64,000 bases of DNA from Galaxea fascicularis (lineage: Eukaryota > Cnidaria > Anthozoa > Scleractinia > Euphylliidae), in contig OX419343.1 of the NCBI GenBank assembly GCA_948470475.1, positions 10,236,879 through 10,300,878 on the forward strand. Direction: 5' to 3'. Positions within the stretch are counted from its first letter, which is position 1. Each line of letters opens with the position of its first letter. The position numbers were made by a program, and so were the translations under genes. Below the pieces are notes generated by a model, which was given only the letters and a program-made list of their open reading frames with translations, made no database searches and was not told the DNA's origin. This document shows positions 34,507-45,234 of the stretch, one piece after another.

Positions 34507-36270
34507 ATATATACGGTATTTGTTTTGACTTGTGTTTTTTTACTCTTGGGGGACTAAGTCGAGGGGAATATGAGCAAGAAAATATATACTGCACTGGTTT
34601 GCCTTGTTGCGGTCAGCTATTGTTTCAGCCCCGCTATCCACTGTTTACAATCAAAGCAGCCACCAACTTTTCAGACAGTAAATAATGATCAGGGGATATG
34701 TAATATATTCCCCTGACAAGAACAAAGGAAACCGAGCCAAGTAACAAATAATACAAGTTAATTTCTTTCTCGGTTTCTCGACATTTGCAGTGGGATAAGT
34801 GATATATGATTTGGAGGATCCGGTGATGGCCAGTGATAGCCAATGATAGCCCTGCATGTTTTCCCAAATTATTTTTCGCTATCATGCATGGCGTTGATCA
34901 GTTTTTACTACACGTTTGTTCCACCTCAAACGCTCAGCTGGATCTTGTTCATACAGGCAACTGTATCTTATAATATTGACGGAAAAAGACTATTTGTCTA
35001 TTTGCTGCCTGACCATGGGGCTAGTGTTTTGGAATGCTGAAGATTTGTGACAACTATTTTGCAATGCTTTGTGTGTGTGAAGTGATATGTGTGTGTGGGA
35101 TATATCAAAAGTTGAGAAAAGAGATGGGCATGGGTATGGATGAGTGCTATTGTCTTCTTATTTGTTCACTAGCTTTTCAGACTGTAAAAGTCTCTTTAGA
35201 TTTGGTGTATTACCGTAACATTATAAAGGTAATTTACAGCATTTTTGGGCGTTCATTTATCAGGAAATTAGGAGGAATAGTCAGTAAAATTAAGAGTAAT
35301 GGAGCGAAAAAAAAAAACAAAGGCGCATGTTGCAATTCCTGCATTACACTACTGTTAATGCCGGAGGAAGCGCCTGCACATACATGTCAAGCCATACCTG
35401 TGACAGTACTGTGGTCAAAAAATTGCCAAGGAGGCTATTGTATTTGGCACCTACCCAAAAAGCATAAGGACATGAAATCATCAGATTTACAAAAGCTCAA
35501 GGACAGTGGTGACGAGCAGTATCATAAACACTAAAGAGGTATGTTCTTTGGGTGTGGCACCCTATGGCTGTGAATATTGCGAGTAGAGGTTTAATTTCAC
35601 AATGTCTTTTCTCGAAAAAAAACGCCAGCGCAAATGCACACAAAGAAAACGGATCGACAGTGTACTAGTTGGAACTGAAATCCACGTGAAATAGAATTTG
35701 AAATAGATTAGATTCCTTTAATCAGTGTAATTGGAGACAAAATGTCTGGGGACGAAACTGGCACTGAGCTTGTTGACGATTAGTGACCAGATTCCCTTTA
35801 TGCATGTGCCATCACCGTCCATTGCATCGACTCAGTCCGAGCAAAATGATTGCAATTCCGCTATATTTGTAACACAGGTAACATTACAATAATTACAGTA
35901 ATTCAGTTACACCAAATATGGGCATTTGCCTGGACGCATTTTAGGTTTACATGTATAGCCGAGTTAAGCCTATTTCAGACGATGTACGCTAATGTGGACT
36001 AATGTAACCCCTAACTCTAAAACTCTCACGAAAATTATTTGATCAGTTATCAAAGGAGTTAATAATGTAAATTGGCCATTGTACCTGGGATTCAAATATA
36101 AAGTTGACGCTTCGATCAGTGACAGTTATGAATAATATATATCATTTGCACAGAATTTCTCTTGCCAGGAGAGGGGGGTCTCCCGCCTGCTTCTCAACTC
36201 CTTTAACGGAACCTCCCTTACGGTTTCACAGTGGAAATTAAAGATGGACACTTATGGTTGGGTGCCGATC
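34507..36270. other. Unassigned; weak coding-like stretch at 35290-35532
   Basis: A plus frame at 35034-35534 (166 codons) contains a cysteine-bearing segment (KGACCNSCITLLLMPEEAPA, then HLPKKHKDMKSSDLQKLKD). I do not recognise it, and it has no clear splice partners. The rest is AT-rich. Confidence 0.3.
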
Positions 36271-36271
36271 C

Positions 36272-36397
36272 ACAATCGGTGACATAATTAGTTGACACAT
36301 TGTGTTTCTATAGTAGTTTTAGTGCACCAAATCACACCACTCTTTTTATCGCGCAATCAACTGTGAAAAATACCCCGCTCCGCCATCCAATGTTGCT
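36272..36397 (+). repeat. Direct repeat, left copy (about 126 bp)
   Basis: Nearly identical to 37868-37992: ACAATCGG, GACATAATTAGTTGACAC, TTTATCGCGCAATCAACTGTG, CCATCCAATGTTGCT. It differs at only a few positions. The two copies bracket the Tc1-like fragment. Confidence 0.9.
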
Positions 36398-36752
36398 TGT
36401 TTGTACCTCGAGATCACAGCAATTGTCGCACAACATTGTTTGGGGGGAAGGGGGGCTGAAAGAACAAGCGAGGGGGGCGAAGAGGAATCACAGTGACGAA
36501 ATAGGAGGTTAAAAAGGTAAATGTGTCCAAAATATTGGCGCCGATTGTCTGAAGTACAATAGTTTAAATGGCTTTAAAAGAAAGCTTCATCAGGAGTCTT
36601 TTATCTTACCATTAAATCTACGTACACTATGGGTACTTTCGATTTATTCCGGTGCATGGTAGGCAGTAATTAGGACAGGCTGATGACAGGTGATTATGTA
36701 ATTTTGTAGTGACGTGATAAAGGCTTTGAGAAAGTGGAAAAAATTGTGCAAT

Positions 36753-37181
36753 ATGGTTTTCCAAGGGAAAATCCCAGAAGAAACTCTAGTATTTGTCCGC
36801 ACTGCACAAACGTATAGAGGGATGAGGCAAAGTGACATTATGGAGAAGTGTGGTGTTTCTCGATCCACTGTTTATAGGATTTTGCTAGGACTAAAGACAA
36901 AGCAAAGAAGTTGCGCGCCAAATAGAAAGAAATTAGCAGGACGGCCACGAAGGTTGAGCACTCGTCAAGAACATCTCCTTTTAAGGCACATCACCATTTT
37001 ACGTGAGGAAGACGGGAATTTCACTGTAAAAAGGTTAATGGAAAGAGCGGGTTTGAAGATGAGAGAAGTTTCCTGTCACACTGTGCAACGGTTCCTTCAT
37101 TTGAATGGCTATCGTTACTTGAATAGTAGAAAGAAGGGTGCGTTACTAAAAACAGACTTCAAAAGACGTGTACAATCTGGT
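36753..37181 (+). pseudogene. Tc1/mariner-like transposase N-terminus
   Basis: From the ATG at 36753 the frame gives two helix-turn-helix units typical of the paired-like DNA-binding region of Tc1 transposases: QSDIMEKCGVSRSTVYRIL, then GRPRRLSTRQEHLLLRHI and TVKRLMERAGL, followed by HTVQRFLHLNGYRYLNSRKK and LLKTDFKRRV. The DDE catalytic domain is absent: after RVQS the frame enters stops (or a GT donor) and no downstream WTDE- or DGVxF-like block was found. Truncated, inactive. Confidence 0.75.
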
Positions 37182-37301
37182 ATTTCTTGTTCATATTTAT
37201 ATTAGAACATGAATTTCAAATGTACAGCATGTTAACATGATGTCTTTGCAATAAACAAGGCATTAAAAGAATCGAAAAAAAAAGTGTATAGTATGAGATT
37301 G

Positions 37302-37387
37302 AACGATTAACCACGATTAACCACAGGAATAAACAATATACGCTCCTTGGCTTTTTTTACGCTTATGGTTAATCGTGGTTAATCGTC
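37302..37387. repeat. Small inverted repeat
   Basis: AACGATTAACCACGATTAAC at the left is mirrored by TGGTTAATCGTGGTTAATCG at the right around about 40 nt. Possible MITE or hairpin. Confidence 0.8.
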
Positions 37388-37867
37388 GTTACAACACCGC
37401 CTGTACAAAAGACTCTAGCTTCATCCGCCTGCCGGGCTGTACGTTATCAAATACACGTGCATTACAGTGCGTGAGTGCATCTCCTCGTCTTGGCTTTGTA
37501 ATGTTTCATCGTTCCTTTCTTCTGAGGAAAATTCATCCGAATCATAAGCTTCAGTGAGCATTTCCATGTTTTTAAGTTCTTTGCTTGCACGAGAACACCG
37601 ACAATTATATGCAAACAAGCAGCTAAAACATAACGCATTCCTTCATAGCGGTAGAAGACATGTGGCTGGCTCATGTTCTTATGCATATTGTTTATCCGTC
37701 CATTTTCAAATAGTGCTAAAATAATTCCTCTCCAAATATATTTAGAAATATATTTGAGCAAATTACATCATATAAATTTTCGGGGTACTCCGAAGGATAA
37801 AGTCCGAAAGGTTTGTTGTTTTTTTTTTCCAAGCAAGAATAGCAAAAGCGCATCAAATCGGACGCAG

Positions 37868-37992
37868 ACAATCGGCGACATAATTAGTTGACACATTGTG
37901 TTTCTATAGTAGTTTTAGTGCACCAAATGACACCACTCTTTTTATCGCGCAATCAACTGTGAAAATACCCCGCTCCCCCATCCAATGTTGCT
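37868..37992 (+). repeat. Direct repeat, right copy
   Basis: Partner of 36272-36397, same orientation, about 1.6 kb apart. Confidence 0.9.
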
Positions 37993-38377
37993 GGATTACG
38001 ATAATCGTTAGGATTAATATTAATTCGATTAATATTAATCCGAGTTGTCCTGTGGAATTAGAAAGTGGTCAAATACGTGTCGCTGGTTCAAATGTTGTCA
38101 TCGATTGTCGTGATCACCAGTGGTTAGGATCGTTTGATTGCAACTGAACAGAATAACTAACTAACAAAACATGAACAATGAATTGAAATGAAGAATGACC
38201 CTGACAGTTGAGTTGTGAATGGGATTTTATGCAATTGCGTAAAGAAGCCTGAAAACATTCAGGGCTTCAACAGGGTTTCATATACTAGTTATACTTCATT
38301 CACAAAATAAACTGTCTTCACATGCAAAGAAGTAAAGAGAGAGTCTGGGGAGAGAAATGTTTCCGCCAGGCAGCCGA

Positions 38378-38588
38378 TTGGCCGTTCCGAAATTCAAAAG
38401 GGAACTGGGGCGAGTTTCAAATTTTGAAGTAATCGATAAATTGACACCATCACATGAAAGATCACATTGAGATTGGTCGTTTGACCAAGTTTGATTCTTT
38501 CAGGTTGAACAGAGACCAGGTTGTGGACCTTGAAACAAAATCCATACAAATGTCTCTAATTTCAAAATTAGCAGCCTCAAAATTAGAA
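38378..38588. mobile_element. MITE half, GGCCGTTCCGAAATTC family
   Basis: Begins GGCCGTTCCGAAATTCAAAA and matches the left arm of the complete copy at 46554-46847. The same sequence is present in reverse at 43826-44023, where another element interrupts it. Confidence 0.75.
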
Positions 38589-38589
38589 A

Positions 38590-38668
38590 GACATGCAGTA
38601 AGAAGCAGCAATAGATTTGAAATCGACTGCGCATGCTGTACCTTGGTGTCTCAAATTGTTTTCATTTT
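38590..38668. repeat. Inverted repeat B, left copy
   Basis: GACATGCAGTAAGAAGCAGC through GCGCATGCTG to CAAATTGTTTTCATTTT; reverse copy at 44503-44580 with few differences. Confidence 0.75.
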
Positions 38669-39262
38669 GATATAATTATTGTCACTTACATGCCGGTTTT
38701 CACTATCACACCGTCATCAAAACCATTTAACAAATAAAGTCAAGAATCAAAGAGACAAAAGAAGATGAATATTCAAACAGTCTCTCAAAGATTCAGGTCT
38801 ATGCGATGTTTCGTCCGGGAGATATTCGAAGAAATGTCCTACTTAAATTTTAAGGCTTTTGTATGGAGACGCCGTGTTTGTGTCCCTCTGAGGGGCACAA
38901 ATATGGCGGCCGGAAGCTAACAAAAACATATGTCATCGAGTTTTGCTATAAAAAGTCCATTGTCGTCCTCTGAGGGCTCATAAACATCTACATGAGTACT
39001 TATTCTCATTCAAGGACTGTTCAGTTTGCGAAATCTCAGCGGGTAAGTCACTTTTTTTAACCTTCGTGACAGCATTCTCGGCCGCCAGTTTAATATCGTG
39101 TCACGCAGAAGCTTAGAAATTCAACCTTGCTTTATCACAAGTCGAAAAAACCAATCAAACTGAAAATTTGTGAAAAGATAAGTCTTCAGCTGTTCTAATT
39201 ACTAGCTAAACTAAAATCTCAAAAGGATAGATAATTCCTTATTTTTTGATTTTGCTGACGTC

Positions 39263-39603
39263 ATAACTTTCCAAGGCTAAAAATATATTTCTTTAACCGT
39301 TCATCGAACTGATCACCTAGCTACCACCAGCAAAATAATTCTTCATCTTAGGCTGCATGCTGCTTTGAGCTCAAGGCATTGTGCGAATAGTTGCTCTTAC
39401 CCATCTTTCGATGTCTTCTTGATCGATTTTGCCTTCAGGGGTGCTTCACCAGACGTTGGCATGGCTCAGTTAGACTCACATCTCCTCATTCAAGTCAATA
39501 AAGCGGAAGATTTTTCTGATCAGAAATAAACGAAAATACGGAAACCAGAGCTGATTTGGTGTGGAAAGAACGCCAAGATGGCTTTATCTTCCTGGTCAGC
39601 GTG
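39263..39603. repeat. Large inverted repeat C, left copy (about 340 bp)
   Basis: AACTTTCCAAGGCTAAAAAT to TTCCTGGTCAGCGTG. A reverse copy with high identity by eye lies at 44127-44468. The pair brackets 4.5 kb containing nested elements and the zinc-ribbon pseudogene. Confidence 0.85.
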
Positions 39604-39606
39604 CAG

Positions 39607-39693
39607 GTAGCCTCCTACGCAGACATTCTTTTGGCTCGTCACGCAATATTTCCTCCCCAATGAGCCAAAGGAATGTCTGCGTTGGAGGCTAGC
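39607..39693. repeat. Small hairpin repeat
   Basis: TAGCCTCCTACGCAGACATT faces its near complement AATGTCTGCGTTGGAGGCTA, with GGCTC/GAGCC continuing inward. Confidence 0.8.
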
Positions 39694-40334
39694 GTGAAGG
39701 CGGTGTTTGACACGGCTCACGCGATATTATTCGACCAATCATAATGTCGCCTTTGCAGAAACAATGGCGGACATTTCGTCTTGGAATGTCAAGAATGGTT
39801 CATCGTCTTCGAGCGATTTCCACATTGATGTAAAGAAAGAAAGGAATATTTTCTGGGAGCTTCAAGTTTAATATATGGGCCAGTTACTGTTCAAGTTTTA
39901 AATTCAGGTAAGCATTTTTTGTATTAAAACTAGTCAATGGAAATCTTGTTGAATTGAAAACGGTTGTTACGCACACGCGTTTGACATGGACAATCATTTG
40001 TTCGGTTTTCGACAATCAGGGATCAGTATCGGAGATTATTTTTGCACAGAACTTTAGTTCGATAGTTGATCTTTAAGAAACGTACGGCGGGCCCAGGCGG
40101 GCCCAGGCGGGCCCCGTCATTTTAACGAAGAAAATCTGCCTTGAAGTTTGGGCTTTTTCGTAATTTGTCACATATTCTCCTCAATTTCACGGCATTTCGC
40201 GGGAGTTGATGGTGTGATTCCCGTAGAAGTTTTATTACTATAAGAGTATAATTTGTTGACCCCAGTTTCTTGTATTAAGTTGTAATGCTTTCCTGCTATT
40301 TGTTTTTAGTGTTTATGTGATCCAGTTCTTCGGT

Positions 40335-41399
40335 ATGTCCTCAAAGCGGCCTTTTGGCCCTCCAAGTGGAGGCATTCCCAAGGGCGTATGGAAAACCCGG
40401 AAATCCGGAAACGGATCCGGATCCGGAACCGGAATCGGAACCGGAACAGCAACCTGGGCAAACTTGAAGGGTAAACTGGGAAACACTGAAACCAGTTCCG
40501 CAGTGAAATTTTTCTTGATATATAATTCAAGATGGCGTCTCATCTATTATCAGCATTTGAGATACTATCAGGACATTGTCAAACTGGGAAACTGATCAGA
40601 ACTTAACTAATCAGAACCTAACTGCTTTCGTAAACAGCCGCTATTTCAATGATAGGTATCAAGGCTGTGTTATTCATTCCCTCCTCTAGAGCCTTAGTTA
40701 CTCATTTCTTTTGTCCATTTGATATTCTGCATGAAAGAATGATCGAATCGCAACGATATTCAGCAATTATTTTAATTTCTTGTTAGCAGACATTTCCTTC
40801 AATTCTGATGTTAGATACGAATTCTAACGATGGAAATAATAGTAGGGCCTAAAAGCTATATTTATACTTGGTACGAAGTGACGAAGGAAATCGAGGAAAT
40901 AGAGAAAACAATTGAAAGCGGAGATAAAGACAGGAAACTATCACTTGGTTGATGTGTTACCCACAAGAAAAGTCCAAGTCTAACACGACTTTGAAATAGT
41001 TCTGATAATTGAACACCTGATTACGCTTGAAAATTAATTCCTTGGCTATTAATCACTGTTCTGGCAAGGGTTGAGGCTAAAGGAAATTAAATATTTATTG
41101 TTTGATAGCAATACTTCAAAGTAGAATCGACCGCTGGCAAAACTACATCTCAATTGTCTGAAACAACAACAAATCATCTGGAGACTTCTCCATATAAAAA
41201 TGACTATTTCATTTGTCCTGTTCCGGTTCCGGTTCCGGATCCGCTTCCGGATCCGTTTCCGGATCCGCTTCCGGATCCGTTTCCGGATTTCCGGGTTTTC
41301 CATACGCCCATTCCCAACAAACCGCCAAAGAAATGCACATATACACTGTATGTAGATCATCCATACAGGGATGCCTTGACCAAGAAAAATCAACTGTAA
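40335..41399 (+). pseudogene. Short reading frame split by a hAT-like MITE
   Basis: The ATG at 40335 opens MSSKRPFGPPSGGIP and is cut at 40381 by the MITE. Beyond the right-hand target duplication (41318 on) the frame continues KPPKKCTYTLYVDHPYRDAL to a stop at 41397-41399. Counting one duplication copy, the two parts total 129 nt, exactly 43 codons in one frame. A splice acceptor-like TTTTTAG precedes the first part. I do not recognise the protein. Confidence 0.4.
40382..41309. mobile_element. hAT-like MITE with 8-bp target duplication
   Basis: Left end GGGCGTATGGAAAACCCGG followed by AAATCCGGAAACGGATCCGG, right end the reverse complement. ATTCCCAA is duplicated immediately outside (40374-40381 and 41310-41317). 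The subterminal regions are arrays of GGATCC/TCCGGA hexamers. An 8-bp duplication points to hAT; no transposase inside. Confidence 0.8.
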
Positions 41400-42203
41400 C
41401 AATATTTTGACATAACTTTTGACAGGCTACTGAATGGTTTTACTAGCTCTTAAAACTTGGGATGGCTATTCCCCTTCAAATACAAGTTGCAATGTCATAA
41501 AACACTGTACCCTGGTTTGGCCCATGCTGTTCAAAATTTCATGCCATGAACAGAGGCATGCTGTAGCCTGCCTTGTTTTATAAGCGGATGGATAAAATTA
41601 ATTTAGTTAGTTCTTGGGCAATGTAGCCAACTTGTTTGAATCCAAGTCCATAGTCAATAAAAACACTAATGGCATTTGCATGAAACATATTGTCTGGTTT
41701 AATTTGTGTGCAACCCCCATAACCGTAAATAGGAGGGTATGTAGCACTACGGCCTCCTGAGTCTCTCCTGTCTGACTCAGGGTCTCCCTCATCATCACTG
41801 TCTCCTGTACTTTGTTCACTTAAGCAATCAACCTCACATGAGGAAATGTAAACAGATTCAACAGTTCTATTGTCTTGTATTTTTCATTTTCATCTCAAGA
41901 AAGCATGATGCGGTCAAGGTGACATAAACGTGTCTTTAACTGGAGTCCAGATTTCATTGCATGCTCTGAAAATAGCGTTTTGTAGAACTCCATTCTGACT
42001 AGCTGATTTGGCCTTCCTCCGCTCAATAGTCAAAAATGGAAAACATGGAACAGTCCATAGCAATGTTCCTTGTTCCACATTGATGACTTTCAGTTGAACA
42101 ATTGCATTGGTACAGTCAATATGAGGTACAATGGGAGGTGCTGTTGTGTCAGCTTCTGGCAAAATAATGAAGATAAAATGTAGCTACAGTAATATTAAAA
42201 TCA

Positions 42204-42774
42204 CTACTTGATCACCATTTTGTTGACAACAACACTTCGGTCCATTGAATAATTTTCAACAAGAGTTCCTTGAGCTTTACTAGTTATACTTATGCCCCAT
42301 AAACCTACAATAAAAAAATTAACCTTATTTTTGACAGTAGTTTTGTGAATTTTGTACTTTATTTTAAGCAAATGCCACATTTTCCTGTAACCCGACAGGC
42401 AACCACACCCTTGCATTTCCTCCTTGATTATGTTCTTTACTTCTTCCTCACTTCTCCAAGTCTCATTTGTTGATAATTTGTACTTCACAAGTGTTCGTAC
42501 ATTCATGCATATACAGTATCATGCTTGCTTCTCAAAAAATTGATGATCACACCATACTTGTACCCGAGATGGAAATAGCGTTCAATAATCTCTCTCTCAG
42601 GGTCTAAAAAACTGTCAAAATTGCATTATTGAAATTCCGTTCACAGTAATGATCCAAAGGGGCAAATTTATATTTAGATTTACCATTCTGAAATGATTCT
42701 ACTCCGGCTCCACAGTTATGGCAGTAATTTCCACCCTCTTGCACTTTCGTTTCACAAACTTGACAGAAAACCAT
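42204..42774 (-). pseudogene. Zinc-ribbon / integrase-type gene N-terminus, frameshifted
   Basis: Two exons join in phase 1: 42774-42684 and one starting at 42603. The first has a zinc ribbon, MVFCQVCETKVQEGGNYCHN then CG. The second reads DPEREIIERYFHLGYKYGVI then INFLRSKHDTVY; a one-base shift then leads to MNVRTLVKYKL, IKEEMQGCGCLSGYRKMWHL and KIKYKIHKTTV. This is the N-terminal layout of a cnidarian family that continues into an integrase-type (DDE) core; 'GYRxMWxxLxxKYxI' precedes it. The core is absent here. It lies between the arms of inverted repeat C. The frame after 42320 is unassigned. Confidence 0.5.
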
Positions 42775-43143
42775 CGTGTTACTTGTTTTAAAACGCATGT
42801 AAAATGGCGAGCAACGAATGAACACTAACTTATATTTCACGGATTTAGTAAAATCACTATCTCACATTTGTTACTTTGTATGTATTTTTCATTACAGCCA
42901 GGCGCTAATACTCAGTGCCCACCCAGGCTAATGCTTGCGCACAGGTTTGAATTTTCTACGGAAGCGCTGAAGTTCTACGGAAGAGCGACATTTCTACGGA
43001 ACAGCGACGGCTTATACCTGTTATTCTACAGAAGAGCTAGATTGTTTCCACAGAACAGCTATATTTCAAAGCAACGATCGCAGATTTACAAGGAACGATT
43101 GCAGAATTCCAATTTTGAGGCTGCTAATTTTGAAATTAGAGAC

Positions 43144-43825
43144 CGGTCAGTGTAAAACGCAGACTGCAGACCGGGGGTAAAATGCAGACTGAGGGTAAAA
43201 TGCAGACTGCAGACCAGGGATAAATTGCACACTGGTGTAAAAGTAACGAAATAATAAAGAGTCGCAATCACGAGGGAAGTTCTCATGTTTTGATAATTAC
43301 AAGTTCCGCTCAAACTACGCCGGTCTATGAACAAAGAAAGAACATCTGTGATATGTCTTTCGGGCAACCACGTGGAAATATTTAGGTAAAAATTTTATTC
43401 GTCATTCATTTCGAGGATCTCTTTCAAACATTCGTGGTGTTCCGGTCCGTGTTTACGGAGTTTACAGTCAGCGGTAAAAACAAAATGTCTACCCTGAATC
43501 CAGGGGTTTGACATCCGGTCGCGCACTGAGAACAGTGCTAAGGGCCGATTCAGAATATTTATTCCAAGTGGCCACTACATGAATAAAAGGTGAGAATTTT
43601 ATTCGTCTATAATTGATATGTAGTCTCCTTTGCAGCCCTCACCTATGTTTGGGGAGAAACCGTTGCGTGACGACCCTAAGTAAGTAGGCAACGTGGTATA
43701 TCACGTTACTTCTTCACCTCCAGTCTGCATTTTATCCCTGGTCTGCAGTCTGCATTTTACCCTCAGTCTGCATTTTACCCCCGGTCTGCAGTCTGCAGTC
43801 TGCAGTCTGCGTTTTACACTGACCG
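43144..43825. mobile_element. Mutator-like MITE with 10-bp target duplication
   Basis: Ends CGGTCAGTGTAAAACGCAG and its reverse complement, flanked by AATTAGAGAC on both sides (43134-43143 and 43826-43835). Long GCAGACTGCAG/CTGCAGTCTGC arrays lie inside both ends. Duplication length of 9-11 bp is typical of Mutator-like elements. It has split a GGCCGTTCCGAAATTC-family MITE. Confidence 0.8.
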
Positions 43826-44023
43826 AATTAGAGACATTTACATGGATTTTGAGCTATGTTTCAAGGTCCATAACTTGGTCTCTGTTCAATCTAAAAGAAT
43901 CAAACTTGGTCAAACGACCAATCTCAATGTTATCTTTCATGTGATGGTGTCAAATAATTTATCGATTCCTTAAAATTTGAGACTCGCCCCAGTTTCCTTT
44001 TGAATTTCGGAACGGCCAATTTT
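43826..44023. mobile_element. MITE half, GGCCGTTCCGAAATTC family, reverse
   Basis: Reverse complement of 38378-38570; its other part (to AATTTTGAGGCTGC) lies left of the inserted Mutator-like MITE at about 43105-43143. Confidence 0.7.
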
Positions 44024-44126
44024 CAGCCAGACCTGCTGCGGACGCTCTAACATCCGGGACAGTGATATTTTGAAATTTCTTAGCGATTTGATTGGCAAAG
44101 AATAAACGAACGGGGGAAATTAAAAA

Positions 44127-44580
44127 CACGCTGACCAAGAAAATAAGCCATCTTGGCGTTCTTTCCACACCAAATCAGCTCTGGTTTCCGTATTTTCGTT
44201 GATTTCTGATCAGATCTTCCGCTTTATTGACTTAAATGAGGAGATGTGAGTTTAACTGAGCCATGCCAACGTCTGGTGAAGCAAGACTGAAGGCAAAATC
44301 GATCAAGAAGACATCGAAAGATGGGTAAGAGCTACTATTCGCACAATGCATGCCTTGAGCTCAAAGCAGCATGCAGCGTATTAAAGATGAAGAATTATTT
44401 TGCTGGTGGTAGCTAGGTGGTCAGTTCGATGAACGGGTTGAAGAAATATATTTTTAGCCTTGGAAAGTTAGCCTTTCTCCTGTCAAAGAATGGTGAACCA
44501 GTGTAAAAACAATTTGAAACATCAAGGTGCAGCATGCGCAGTCGATTTCTAATCTATTGCTGCTTCTTACTGCATGTCTT
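44127..44580. repeat. Inverted repeats C (44127-44468) and B (44503-44580), right copies
   Basis: Reverse complements of 39263-39603 and 38590-38668. On the left the two blocks are about 600 bp apart, on the right only about 35 bp. Confidence 0.8.
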
Positions 44581-44589
44581 CCCCTTCTT

Positions 44590-45234
44590 GCAACCCGAAC
44601 CGAACGTTTACTACTACGTAGACAATCATTACATAGTGTTGGTGAGATCATCCCTAAAGAGATCGGCAAAATACGATACATTGTACATCTATTTGTTGTG
44701 GTTCAATTTGGTCCTTGGCTCAAAAGGACTACGTCACGACGATTTTGTTGTTTTGGATCATTTTTTACCAAAAACCGTTACTTGGAACTTTTATTTATAC
44801 AAACAACTGTTCCTGATAAACTATGAGGTAGATATCATATTAATTTTATCAAAGAGAGCAACCCATAATAAGGTTTTTGATGTTTTTTGTCGAGATAGCA
44901 TCAAAACTTGAAAAAATTGGCCCAATCTTTTCAAGTTTCATTCCATTTCCATTGGCCATGGCTTAGAATGTCACTGACATTTATTGAAGACATGGTACAG
45001 TACATATATGTGCAAACTGAAGTGTACCTGAATCCTATTGGTACAACTACAGTACGTTGTTGTGTGGCTGACTACACAACAGTGATGTTATATTAAATCT
45101 TGGTTTTAGATGTGTTGTGCAGTAACATAATAGATTATCGTACACCTAAATAGTTAAGCTTTAAAGTAATTAAACAATTAGTAATTTTCTCTATATTCAC
45201 TCTGTGTTAAATGTGTATTGTTTTTCACTTGCAG
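44590..45234. other. Upstream of first recognised TROAP exon
   Basis: The first recognised exon enters in phase 2, so a small first coding exon must lie upstream. I could not identify it with confidence. Nothing else assigned. Confidence 0.35.

Noticed and set aside
41049..41402. Arginine-rich RKRIRKRIRN frame, and the serine/glycine-rich and proline-rich opposites
   Set aside because: All are translations of the GGATCC/TCCGGA hexamer arrays in the hAT-like MITE.
43693..43944. Repetitive frame with LQSAVCSLRFTL units
   Set aside because: Translation of the GCAGACT arrays inside the Mutator-like MITE.
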